Shown here piece by piece: positions 6,531 to 14,276 of a stretch of DNA of 59,661 nt. Made by a program: the position numbers and the translations under genes. Source of the DNA: a virus; the IMG/VR virus record IMGVR_UViG_3300015264_000004, positions 1-59,661 of that record; one strand, written 5' to 3'. A model generated the notes under the pieces. The model worked only from the letters and a program-made list of their open reading frames with translations, ran no database searches and had not been told where the DNA came from. Position 1 is the stretch's first letter. Every line of letters starts with the position of its first letter.

Positions 6531-8318
6531 CTCTTTTTCTTCGGTATCGGTTTCCGCGTTCGGATCATCTTCTTTAACGATATTTTTCGGTGTCCACTTG
6601 GCGGGCAATGACAGGACACTGACACACTTTGGATTACCGCGTTCGTCTCTGACGGTGTGAACAACTCTTTCCCCGCCGATACGATACAGGAATGTCATTA
6701 GCTCAGTCTTGGTTTTCTTGAATCCGAAGGCATGCTTGGCGTATTTCCAGAAACTCAGGGCGGAAATACATATTGCATTGTCGAGATATGCGGGCTGTGC
6801 GTGTGCCGCTGCCTGACGATGTTTCATAAGGCTTATCTCGACTGGCAAGAATTCATCAAGGTACTGTTGTAACATTTCCTTAATTTCGCCTAGCTCCGTC
6901 ATAGATTCGGCTACAGGCCTATCTTCCGCAAGATTCAATAGTTTCTGTGATGTCGGCCACCAAAGATCATCCTTCATACGTGGAACAACATGATTTATGC
7001 CGTTTGCAATTTGCCGCCTAAACGCGCTCTGTTCGATAAGGCTTAACACGTCACCCAGGTTGACATACTTGTCACCCGGAAAGTACATAATGAATTGCGG
7101 CGGTTGCGTCAAATGTTTTTCTATCTTTTCAATTCGGAAACCAAGGATTGTATAAAGTTGATCTATCAGGATATTATAATCGTCAGCCGGAGCGTGTGCC
7201 GCTGTGATCCGTTCGCGGGCCTGACGGTGCACGCTAGCAGCATCAAATATTGTCCGCTGATAATAGTCGATTCTATGCGCAGGATCACCGTACTTACGCC
7301 GGTGCGCAATCATCACATTGACTGTTTCTTGATCCGTCAGCCCGTTAACTATGCAGAGATTAGCCAGAGCCATATCATAGGAGCTACGGCTTTGGTCTGG
7401 CAGGTCTGACCGCTTGCGCTCCCATGTCTTTTTGAATTTTTTGGAATTGGCTGTAAGGGCTTCGAAAATCGCGGCCCCGATGTCCGCGTTATCGTCTACG
7501 GTAATATCTACCCGTTTCCAGGGCGCGTCAATATCAGGCTTTAGCTGCGTTACATTCGAAGCCTGTACACGCGCCTGCGGGCTGGTAGCCTTTTCTTTTG
7601 GTAGTTGCGCCCTGAGCGTATCAAGTAATCCCTCAAAGTCTGCGGTCGTATAGCGCTTATCATTGTCGAGATAGCTAATAGCCGCGAGTACTGGGGATTC
7701 TGCGATTTTATAATTCAGGGTGCCCGGTATTCGTAAGACCCGTGTTAGATCGTGCACGCTGTCAACATCCCATTTGTTTTTAGCGGCACGCCACTTAAAC
7801 ATGCGCTGCCATACTTCTATCAGCTTGGCAGCCTCTGCCCTTTCTTCGGCCTCGTTATCCCCGGCAAAAGTCCAAAAGTCTTTGAATAGCCAATAGGCAT
7901 GGATACCGTACCCGCTATGCACAATCATTGATACTGGTAATTCTATGGAATTGACTAACTCTACGGCTGCGTCAATGGTAGGCGGTAGGTTTCCCTTTTT
8001 ATGTACCCGTTTGTCCGGGTGTGCAACGTCAATATCTAAATGTATACCGCCGATGCCTGCCATAGCATCATGCTTGCCGCGTCCCGAGCGCGGTTTCGTG
8101 GCGACGGTAGCCACGCCGAAATACACATCGGTACCGGCTTCTTTTTGTCGAGTGGCGAACGTGGCAGCCTGGGTAATGTCTGCGTAAAAATGTCTTGTGC
8201 TGGCCTCTTCGGGGCCTGTTTTATTAAGCTGCCAAATGCAGATTAGATCATTTACAGGTTTGTTACCGAAAATAGCCGACAGGAATTCTAACGCGCTGGT
8301 GTTGTCGTTACCATTCAT
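6522..8318 (-). CDS. Archaeo-eukaryotic-type primase (PrimPol/RepB-like)
   Basis: 598 residues. The N-terminal 230 residues carry the primase triad: hhhDhD (IHLDIDVAHPDKR), the SxH motif (HSGYGIHAYWLF) and a later basic/hydrophobic motif (LTRVLRIPGTLNYK). The C-terminal two thirds show no Walker box, so no helicase domain is fused. This family makes RNA or DNA primers. Start ATG 8318 has a weak ribosome site. With no phage DNA polymerase seen, it probably primes for a host enzyme. Confidence 0.85.
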   Translation of the reverse strand: MNGNDNTSALEFLSAIFGNKPVNDLICIWQLNKTGPEEASTRHFYADITQAATFATRQKEAGTDVYFGVATVATKPRSGRGKHDAMAGIGGIHLDIDVAHPDKRVHKKGNLPPTIDAAVELVNSIELPVSMIVHSGYGIHAYWLFKDFWTFAGDNEAEERAEAAKLIEVWQRMFKWRAAKNKWDVDSVHDLTRVLRIPGTLNYKIAESPVLAAISYLDNDKRYTTADFEGLLDTLRAQLPKEKATSPQARVQASNVTQLKPDIDAPWKRVDITVDDNADIGAAIFEALTANSKKFKKTWERKRSDLPDQSRSSYDMALANLCIVNGLTDQETVNVMIAHRRKYGDPAHRIDYYQRTIFDAASVHRQARERITAAHAPADDYNILIDQLYTILGFRIEKIEKHLTQPPQFIMYFPGDKYVNLGDVLSLIEQSAFRRQIANGINHVVPRMKDDLWWPTSQKLLNLAEDRPVAESMTELGEIKEMLQQYLDEFLPVEISLMKHRQAAAHAQPAYLDNAICISALSFWKYAKHAFGFKKTKTELMTFLYRIGGERVVHTVRDERGNPKCVSVLSLPAKWTPKNIVKEDDPNAETDTEEKEGW

Positions 8319-8375
8319 GAATTGTGTCCGAAAACCCGACGCGATTTAGCGCCGTTACCAAGATTCCATGTCAAA

Positions 8376-8410
8376 CGCGGCCGCCTTCGGTTTGATCCTG
8401 GGCGGCCGCG
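8376..8410. terminator. GC-rich hairpin after the SSB-like gene
   Basis: CGCGGCCGCC and GGCGGCCGCG pair perfectly over 10 bp with a 15-base loop in the 100-base gap between the SSB-like gene and the primase. No U-run follows, so it may slow or protect the transcript rather than end it. Confidence 0.5.
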
Positions 8411-8418
8411 CTGTTCTG

Positions 8419-9414
8419 CTAAAACTCTGCGTATTCTTTAGCGTCACTGTTAGGGCTGGCTTGTGGCGCTTTGTTTTCGGGCTGTGGTGCTGCGGCTTCT
8501 GCGGTTGCCGGTGCCTCTTCGGTTTTGACTTCTTTATCCGCTGTCAAGGCGTCAAAGGCGTCATCCTCTTCAAGCAACGGCTGGAATTCGTTATGATATG
8601 ACAGGGCTGCGACTTTTTCTTCTTCGGTCAGGGGCCGGATAGCCTTGGCTTCAATCGCGCTATACGCGATGTTTTTGTTAGGGCCGCCCATTTCCCGACG
8701 CAGGGTAAACGATGTCATGACTTGATGATACTGGAAACGGTTTGACGTAAGGCGTTTGAAGTAATCCTTCATTCCGCGTATCGAGGTTGCGGGAGCGCGC
8801 AGAACGACAGGCAGGGTACCATTTTCCAGCATGACAATAAAGAATCGCATATCTCGACAGGCTTTACCGTCGCCCTCTTCGGCTGTGCCAAACTGGTTAT
8901 GCGGGCATGTCTCACAAACGATGCCGCCCTGGGCGTTACTAACGATGCGCTCTAACTTACCCTCTTCAATCAATTGCAGTTCTTTCCGATTGAAGTTTGA
9001 CAACGGATCACCGTGACCAAAGATCGTATCGTTACTGCGACACTTGGGCCGCTTGTCCCCGTCAACCTCTTGCCCGAATTTGTAAGGCCACCAGCCCTTA
9101 CCGTCATTCCATGCCAGAATGACCATGCGTAACTCTTTTGTAGTCGCCGCATCGTCATCAAATAGCGTCGGCAGATTCCATGATATTTGCTGGTTTGGAT
9201 TCTGCGGCGGCGTCGGCACGGTGATCCTGTCAAGGTCTGCCAGCTTGATACCTTTGACCCCGAAGTTAGCCTTGATTAAATCCTTGATTTGAGCCGCGTT
9301 CTCAGGTTTGAAAGCCTCGATTGCCACGTTTGACGGCTTGACCTCTAATGCTTCAGTCGGGACAGGCGCGGCCTCTGTCGAGGCTTTGCCTGCCTTGTTT
9401 TTACTTACTGACAT
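8419..9414 (-). CDS. Probable single-stranded DNA-binding protein with Cys cluster and acidic tail
   Basis: 331 residues from ATG 9414, which follows GAAAGGAAAAC; 36 upstream codons in frame are leader. The core has KCRS, CETCPHNQFG and a later C, enough for one zinc site, and a central beta-rich region. The last 70 residues are Ala/Pro/Glu-rich and end in DAKEYAEF, resembling the acidic C-terminal peptide by which SSBs recruit partners. It sits between the primase and the XRE gene. The function is inferred from tail and context. Confidence 0.6.
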   Translation of the reverse strand: MSVSKNKAGKASTEAAPVPTEALEVKPSNVAIEAFKPENAAQIKDLIKANFGVKGIKLADLDRITVPTPPQNPNQQISWNLPTLFDDDAATTKELRMVILAWNDGKGWWPYKFGQEVDGDKRPKCRSNDTIFGHGDPLSNFNRKELQLIEEGKLERIVSNAQGGIVCETCPHNQFGTAEEGDGKACRDMRFFIVMLENGTLPVVLRAPATSIRGMKDYFKRLTSNRFQYHQVMTSFTLRREMGGPNKNIAYSAIEAKAIRPLTEEEKVAALSYHNEFQPLLEEDDAFDALTADKEVKTEEAPATAEAAAPQPENKAPQASPNSDAKEYAEF

Positions 9415-9475
9415 AATGTTTTCCTTTCGAATGTGACTTTGTAGCGTCGTGACGTTGTAACAGTGAATCGTTGTA

Positions 9476-9778
9476 TTACGCAACTTGTGATACCGGCTGC
9501 GTGTCGGCTGGCTTCGCGTCATACCATGCGCGCCATTTGGTGTACAGAGTTGCCGTGTTAAGCCCCATCAATTTGGCAAAGACAACCATATATTTATCTT
9601 TCGGGAAGAAACTACCGCGCTCATAGTTCATGATCGTGGTTCGCGTGGTATCGGCATCGTCTGCCACGTCCTGCATTGGTTTCACCCCGTCAAACTTACT
9701 TCGCCATACGTACAGGGGATTCGCAGCAAGCCAATCGTCCTCTGTCGCATAATTTTTTAATTCAGTCTCTTTTGCCAT
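9476..9778 (-). CDS. XRE-like helix-turn-helix regulator
   Basis: 100 residues. The middle reads MQDVADDADTTRTTIMNYER, the usual XRE pattern of a first helix, a turn and a recognition helix, followed by GSFFPKDKYMVVFAKLMGL. It is small, a single-domain repressor or activator. Its own promoter (9834-9875) carries the shared operator-like element, so it is the best candidate in the genome to bind it and may regulate itself. That is inference. Confidence 0.85.
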   Translation of the reverse strand: MAKETELKNYATEDDWLAANPLYVWRSKFDGVKPMQDVADDADTTRTTIMNYERGSFFPKDKYMVVFAKLMGLNTATLYTKWRAWYDAKPADTQPVSQVA

Positions 9779-9833
9779 AATCTTTTTACCTCTTCAATTT
9801 GTCCTGTCCGGCCCCCGCATTGATACTATCGGT

Positions 9834-9875
9834 AAGGTATCACGCGAGTTTAGGGCTGTCAAGTTATTTTTACGT
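9834..9875 (-). promoter_or_regulatory. Promoter/operator of the XRE-like gene
   Basis: TACCTT (9839-9834), 17 bp, TTGACA (9862-9857), upstream CGTAAAAATAAC. It overlaps the end of the SF2 helicase gene. Confidence 0.7.
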
Positions 9876-11642
9876 AAATTTTGGCAATGCGCGGGCCTTT
9901 GTCATGAGGCTACTAATCACGTCAAGACCCTTGCGCAGGGATTCGATTATATCAATGTTAATGGTTTTCGCAGCCGCGAGATAGATATTCAGTACGCTAT
10001 GCATTTGTCCGGGTCTGTCAAGGCGGCCTTGACTCTGAATGAAATTAATAAGGGAATGATCCGTATTATAATAGATAGCCACGTGTGCCACGTCCTGCAA
10101 ACCGTCAACGCCTGTCCCGCCTGCGGCAATCTGACAAGCTACCAGATTCGCCTTGCCGCTCTTAAACTTTTCCTGTTCGTCAATCTTGCCGCTAATTTCG
10201 CAATACTGGTAGCCCAATTCTTTAGCAATCCTCATAATAGCATCGCTATCAGGATCAAAGGCATAGTATATCAAAAGCGGCGCATGCGGTGGAATCCCGG
10301 CCGTCTCTGGTAGCTCCTGAATGATACTTTTTAGGAATTCAGCCCGGCTATCATCAATAAATTCTATGCGTTGTTTCTTTTTGATCCTGTCCGGGCCGGT
10401 TCCACAGACGGGGCAGCCGAAGAATAGCTTTTCCTTGTCGGAGTCCGTAAAGTTTGCTTTACAGTCTCGACAGCGGAAACCATCGTCAACACCGATGTAT
10501 CCGGCTGTGATTTGCTGACAGCGTAGTATCTTCGTTAGGATATTGTCAGCGCTAACCGTTACGTCATCCCTGAGCGCTGCGAAGGCGTCATTTTCCATAG
10601 CGTCATAGATGCGCTGCGCGGCCGGCGATAGATCGAAGAAGTATTTTTTGTGACGCATTGGCAGGAGTTTCAAAACAGATTTGTCAACTTCGAATATGTA
10701 AGGCGCTAACTTTGACATCATCAAATCAGGATGACGGTAGCCCAGGATTTGTTTGTTATTAAATCCGCCCATAATTAGGTACTCGTCGGAAAACTTCTTA
10801 AAGGACGTACCGAATACCCCCGGGTCAATAACTTTCATCTGTCCGAATATGTCAGCGCCTGGGCGGTTGCCCATAAACGTGGCCGTACCTGCGGTCACTT
10901 GCTGGCATACGTGTTCTGTAAAATCGGCTAGGTACTTTGATACAACGCTCCCGGAATCCTTAAACATGTGGGACTCGTCAAAGATAACCTGACCTATTGG
11001 CTGTTGCATAAGCCACGATGCGAGCGGATCACGCCATACCGATTGGTAGTTAGTCACCAATACGATTAGCTTACCCCCGCCGTGCATAGTCGCGGCCTTC
11101 GCCATTTGTAGGTTTCGTTCTGCATTGCCCGCGTTCAAGGCGACACACCAGACGGGTACCGTAGCAAATTCATCAAAGCCACGCGGAAAATTGACGATTG
11201 ATTTTTTCTTGGTAACGACCAATGTTAATTTAATTTGACGCTTGCAAATCAGGTCAACATAGATTTTGGTTTTGCCGGTCGCTGTCGGCATAAACAAAAC
11301 CGACGCCTGTTGAGGTAGGATAAAGCGCAAGCCTTCGCCTTGGTGATGCCACGGCGGGCAGTCAGCGCTACACCTGTGCCGCTTGATGTCCTGGGCTTGA
11401 TCCTGAGCGCGCATAAGAGCCAAGAGGCTTTGGAATCCTTTGTCACCCTGGGCCTTAATATTCTCTTGATGCACGAAAAAATAGAGGGTCCGGGCTGCGC
11501 CTGTAGTCTTTGCCATCGTCCATTTTTTTGGCCCTTTTTCCCATCTACAGGACGGTAATGTTTGCAGCTTGGCTTTAAGTGGGAACGTGTCACCACCTAG
11601 TATTAAACGCTTGGCACCTGTCGAGACTGTTAGGTTGTACAT
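9870..11642 (-). CDS. SNF2/DEAD-like superfamily 2 helicase
   Basis: 590 residues. The N-terminal 80 residues resemble a HARP-type annealing module (LQTLPSCRWEKGPKKWTM). The helicase core follows: motif I PTATGKTKIY, motif II FDESHMF, motif III TAGTATF, motif VI QSQGRLDRPGQ, a SNF2-like signature. A CRDC...CPVC insertion near residue 385 is a likely zinc ribbon. Such phage helicases act at forks or in recombination. It is coupled to the upstream gene by TAATG. Confidence 0.88.
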   Translation of the reverse strand: MYNLTVSTGAKRLILGGDTFPLKAKLQTLPSCRWEKGPKKWTMAKTTGAARTLYFFVHQENIKAQGDKGFQSLLALMRAQDQAQDIKRHRCSADCPPWHHQGEGLRFILPQQASVLFMPTATGKTKIYVDLICKRQIKLTLVVTKKKSIVNFPRGFDEFATVPVWCVALNAGNAERNLQMAKAATMHGGGKLIVLVTNYQSVWRDPLASWLMQQPIGQVIFDESHMFKDSGSVVSKYLADFTEHVCQQVTAGTATFMGNRPGADIFGQMKVIDPGVFGTSFKKFSDEYLIMGGFNNKQILGYRHPDLMMSKLAPYIFEVDKSVLKLLPMRHKKYFFDLSPAAQRIYDAMENDAFAALRDDVTVSADNILTKILRCQQITAGYIGVDDGFRCRDCKANFTDSDKEKLFFGCPVCGTGPDRIKKKQRIEFIDDSRAEFLKSIIQELPETAGIPPHAPLLIYYAFDPDSDAIMRIAKELGYQYCEISGKIDEQEKFKSGKANLVACQIAAGGTGVDGLQDVAHVAIYYNTDHSLINFIQSQGRLDRPGQMHSVLNIYLAAAKTINIDIIESLRKGLDVISSLMTKARALPKFT

Positions 11643-11980
11643 TATTGTAGTTTCAGCCCTTCAGGAGTGAAACTCATAAGAGAGTGTACCTCGATATAGA
11701 CATGTCCAATATTACAATCGAATTCGATAACCATAGGGTTTGGTGTACCGCCCATACCTATAGGTTTCCTCTGGTGTATGAAGTTTTCGATATTCCAAAG
11801 GTCTACGGGCTTGCCGTCCTTAATTAATAGCCCCTTGCGTGTCTTTTGGTTGACGGCTATAGCGACTTGCCCGGAAAGATTTACCTGTGTCATATTTTCG
11901 GTTGCTACCTCTTCAATCGTCGGCTGATTCATGCCAATCATACCGTTAATGTCTAACCACTCTTGCCAATTTGCAATCAT
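11642..11980 (-). CDS. Unknown protein between zinc-finger and helicase genes
   Basis: 112 residues from ATG 11980, which overlaps the TGA of the DUF3268-like gene (ATGA) and follows GAAGGG. A longer in-frame start at 12019 would only add leader overlap. The protein looks soluble and beta-rich (GHVYIEVHSLMSF). No family recognised; the tight coupling on both sides suggests it works with the helicase. Confidence 0.65.
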   Translation of the reverse strand: MIANWQEWLDINGMIGMNQPTIEEVATENMTQVNLSGQVAIAVNQKTRKGLLIKDGKPVDLWNIENFIHQRKPIGMGGTPNPMVIEFDCNIGHVYIEVHSLMSFTPEGLKLQ

Positions 11981-12327
11981 AATAAATACCCTTCGCCGAA
12001 TGTAATAATAGCCTGACACTGTATCACGTCAGATTCGCCTATGTGTATCTCGCGTCTGAAGTGTGTCTTTAGTTCCTGATAGACTTGTTTGCGTGTTAGG
12101 ATTTCCCGTTGCCAGATAGGATCAATGGCGGCGTGTGCCTTAATGCGCCAATCGCGCAGTTCCTTATTTGCCATTGTGCCAAGGGGCCGCTGCGTGTTGC
12201 TATGGCATCCTACGTATGCGTCACAGGCTTTGCATAGCCAGCACATATAAGACTTGCCGAAGTTACGGCCGTATATTGCTTTATTCTCGCACCAGACCGC
12301 AGGAGCGCCACAGTAGGGACAATGCAT
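11977..12327 (-). CDS. DUF3268-type zinc-finger protein
   Basis: 116 residues. The N-terminus MHCPYCGAPAVW, then YMCWLCKACDAYVGCH and a GTMA(N)KELRDWR stretch, matches the zinc-finger-containing DUF3268 family found in many phages, whose biochemical role is not settled. Promoter 12367-12406 drives it. It may bind nucleic acid for the helicase encoded downstream. Confidence 0.8.
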   Translation of the reverse strand: MHCPYCGAPAVWCENKAIYGRNFGKSYMCWLCKACDAYVGCHSNTQRPLGTMANKELRDWRIKAHAAIDPIWQREILTRKQVYQELKTHFRREIHIGESDVIQCQAIITFGEGYLL

Positions 12328-12350
12328 GATCCGTTACCCCGTAAAACCGA

Positions 12351-12381
12351 AAAGCCTGTCAGGGTAATCCTAACAGGCTTT
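12351..12381 (-). terminator. Terminator overlapping a promoter
   Basis: On the minus strand AAAGCCTGT pairs with ACAGGCTTT around 13 bases, followed by TTCGGTTTTA. It would end the 12409-12753 transcript. The -10 box of the next promoter lies in its loop, so termination and initiation share one sequence. Confidence 0.7.
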
Positions 12382-12406
12382 CGATTGGGCGTCAAGTTAT
12401 CTTTAC
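12367..12406 (-). promoter_or_regulatory. Promoter/operator for 12327-11642 genes
   Basis: TAGGAT (12372-12367), 17 bp, TTGACG (12395-12390), upstream CGTAAAGATAAC, a close match to the shared half-site. Confidence 0.7.
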
Positions 12407-12408
12407 GA

Positions 12409-12753
12409 TTACTTCTTGTTCGCGGGGCCGCGTTTGCGTTTGGGCTTGCCAGCGTTGCGCAGGGCGCTTGCGGCGCGGGCTGCGGCGCTGATTTGACCGG
12501 CGAACGCCTGACGATTGGCGACGGTGACAATAAACTTGTCAATTACGGCGCGTTCGTCGGTAGGCAGTTCCATGATGACCTGAGCGGTCACGGTCTGGTT
12601 TCGCGTAGCATCAAGCAACTTTCCCGCGCTTCCGATTGCCGATGATACTTCGGGTGCAATCTCGACTGGCGGCTTTGCGGCTGGCTGTGCTGCGGCTGTT
12701 TCGGTCTGCGCTCCTGCGGTCGCGCCTTTTTGTACTGGTGTTTGGGTTGACAT
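12409..12753 (-). CDS. Ala-rich protein with basic tail, unknown
   Basis: 114 residues. An Ala/Thr/Pro/Gln-rich N-terminal 35 residues is followed by a predicted helical core (IGSAGKLLDATRNQTVTAQV) and a basic tail (GKPKRKRGPANKK) that suggests DNA or RNA binding. It stands alone between promoter 12815-12855 and terminator 12351-12381, so it is a single-gene unit likely expressed at a high level. GAAAGGAATC precedes ATG 12753. Confidence 0.7.
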   Translation of the reverse strand: MSTQTPVQKGATAGAQTETAAAQPAAKPPVEIAPEVSSAIGSAGKLLDATRNQTVTAQVIMELPTDERAVIDKFIVTVANRQAFAGQISAAARAASALRNAGKPKRKRGPANKK

Positions 12754-12814
12754 TAGATTCGATTCCTTTCAAATTTGAAAATAGGCAATTGCCATTCATT
12801 ACTGACAAGCGAAA

Positions 12815-12855
12815 GACTAACATGTACGCTGTGTACGTGTCAAGATATTTTCACG
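12815..12855 (-). promoter_or_regulatory. Promoter/operator for 12409-12753
   Basis: TTAGTC (12820-12815), 17 bp, TTGACA (12843-12838), upstream GTGAAAATATC. The spacer holds ACGTACACAGCGTACATG, itself partly palindromic. Confidence 0.6.
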
Positions 12856-13063
12856 CTACAATTGAAACATTCCGATTTTTCTTTTCCAAGGCCTTTTTAC
12901 GGCTGAAAAAGTTATCCCAGGCAATGCGCGACATCTGACGATAGCTTTCCGCGCTGGCTAGATTGCCACATTTTGTACACATCCCGGCATTTTGATCCGC
13001 GTTTAGGGCCTGAGTGTACCAGCTTTGCAAATCCTTATCGTCAGCTAATCCGTGATGCGTCAT
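12851..13063 (-). CDS. Small basic protein with CxxC, unknown
   Basis: 70 residues, one CTKC pair in the middle and a basic C-terminal helix (FFSRKKALEKKNRNVS). The ATG at 13063 follows GAGGATAAATAAC and sits inside the last codons and stop region of the TOPRIM gene, which argues for coupled expression. No family recognised. Confidence 0.65.
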   Translation of the reverse strand: MTHHGLADDKDLQSWYTQALNADQNAGMCTKCGNLASAESYRQMSRIAWDNFFSRKKALEKKNRNVSIVA

Positions 13064-13065
13064 TG

Positions 13066-14028
13066 TTATTTATCCTCTTCAGAGCCTTCGCCGGCCTCTG
13101 TCTCTTCGTCAATCCAGCCTTGATCTATGGTGTACTGGTGTACGTCGCCAAAATTATTCGATATAGCCCGCAGCGTTGCCCGGTGTTCGTTCTCTGTATC
13201 GACATCCTCTTGCCATTGATCGTCATCCCTGAGTTTTTCAACTTCGGTTCGAACAAGATCATTTAGCACGTCAGGCGGTAATGCATCAAGCTCCCATGAT
13301 TCGTGGCCGTGCAAGGCTATGTACCCATTTTCGCCGTGTGCCCGGCTGTCCGTAAGCTTTGTCGGGTTTGGCGGCGGGTTGTACGCTTCGACCTGGGCCA
13401 TATTAAGGGCCATACGCTCTACCCTAACGTCGGCCATGAATACTTGCATGCGGTCTGTAATGTCGCGTGTCATATCCAGACCTGACGGGTCATGGTCACC
13501 AAAATGCAGGATCACAGGTTGTTGACCTGCCTTTAGGTATTGGCGCATACGGAGCGAAGCCCGCCACGCTTCAGACTGTGAGTTGTAACCTTTACATGCA
13601 AAGTAAGGAATAAACATTTCCTCACAGACGCGCGCAAAGACTCCCGCGAGCGCTTCTTTCTCTATCCAGACTTCAATACGTACCGGCTGTTTAGCCCACT
13701 TATCAATACGAAAAGCCTGGGCGGCCGTGTCGAGGATTGCAGATGGGTTTTTCCATGTGCTAATACTCTGTAGATTGCGTGTGCGGTCCACCAAATGATT
13801 CCAGTCAAGCAAACCGGCAAGCCGGGCCTTCGATACCAGCTTGCCAAGGTTGTCATAGCTTTCCTCTTTGTTAGGAATGATATTCTGTGTCACAAGCTGA
13901 TAATAAAGTTGCCGCAGTGTCATATCATAGCCTTGACCGTGATACCGCTTTAAGATCGTGTCACACTGCTTAATTAGCTCATGACTCGCGGCCCGAAATT
14001 TAATGTTTTGATATATTATCTTTGACAT
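13066..14028 (-). CDS. Topoisomerase VI A/Spo11-like TOPRIM protein
   Basis: 320 residues. Residues about 30-50 read MTLRQLYYQL, matching the winged-helix motif that carries the catalytic tyrosine in Top6A/Spo11. A TOPRIM domain follows with the metal-binding Glu (RIEVWIEKEAL) and the DxD motif (FGDHDPSG). The C-terminus is acidic. Top6A/Spo11 enzymes break DNA with a tyrosine. No Top6B-like GHKL ATPase partner was seen, so the role (relaxation, nicking, recombination) is open. Confidence 0.75.
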   Translation of the reverse strand: MSKIIYQNIKFRAASHELIKQCDTILKRYHGQGYDMTLRQLYYQLVTQNIIPNKEESYDNLGKLVSKARLAGLLDWNHLVDRTRNLQSISTWKNPSAILDTAAQAFRIDKWAKQPVRIEVWIEKEALAGVFARVCEEMFIPYFACKGYNSQSEAWRASLRMRQYLKAGQQPVILHFGDHDPSGLDMTRDITDRMQVFMADVRVERMALNMAQVEAYNPPPNPTKLTDSRAHGENGYIALHGHESWELDALPPDVLNDLVRTEVEKLRDDDQWQEDVDTENEHRATLRAISNNFGDVHQYTIDQGWIDEETEAGEGSEEDK

Positions 14029-14224
14029 TGCGTTTTCGTTTTTCCCCTTTCCAAAGTGTAGATGTCAACAATTTAGTGTTATCGGTCACGTCCCCTATCA
14101 TTTCCTTGGCTGACTCAAAGTAACCGTGTTTGACATCGGTCTTTGCGCATTGAAGTACATTAATCATCCTGTCAAGACGTGCAATAACAGCGTCAGGATG
14201 TATCCTCGTTTTTCTCTCTGCCAT
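14000..14224 (-). CDS. Small helical protein, unknown
   Basis: 74 residues, basic and helical (VIARLDRMINVLQCAKTDVK). It starts at ATG 14224 after GAAAGGTAACGGAT and its end overlaps the start of the TOPRIM gene by 29 bases. Position suggests a partner or regulator of the TOPRIM protein, but no domain is recognised. Confidence 0.65.
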   Translation of the reverse strand: MAERKTRIHPDAVIARLDRMINVLQCAKTDVKHGYFESAKEMIGDVTDNTKLLTSTLWKGEKRKRNVKDNISKH

Positions 14225-14276
14225 ATCCGTTACCTTTCAGGCGGCCACGCCTTCGCAGCCGCCGTTCTGTGGAAAC

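Noticed and set aside
6344-6664. 106-residue minus frame overlapping the primase end
   Set aside because: Overlaps the primase in another frame, has no ribosome site and runs through the repeat region.
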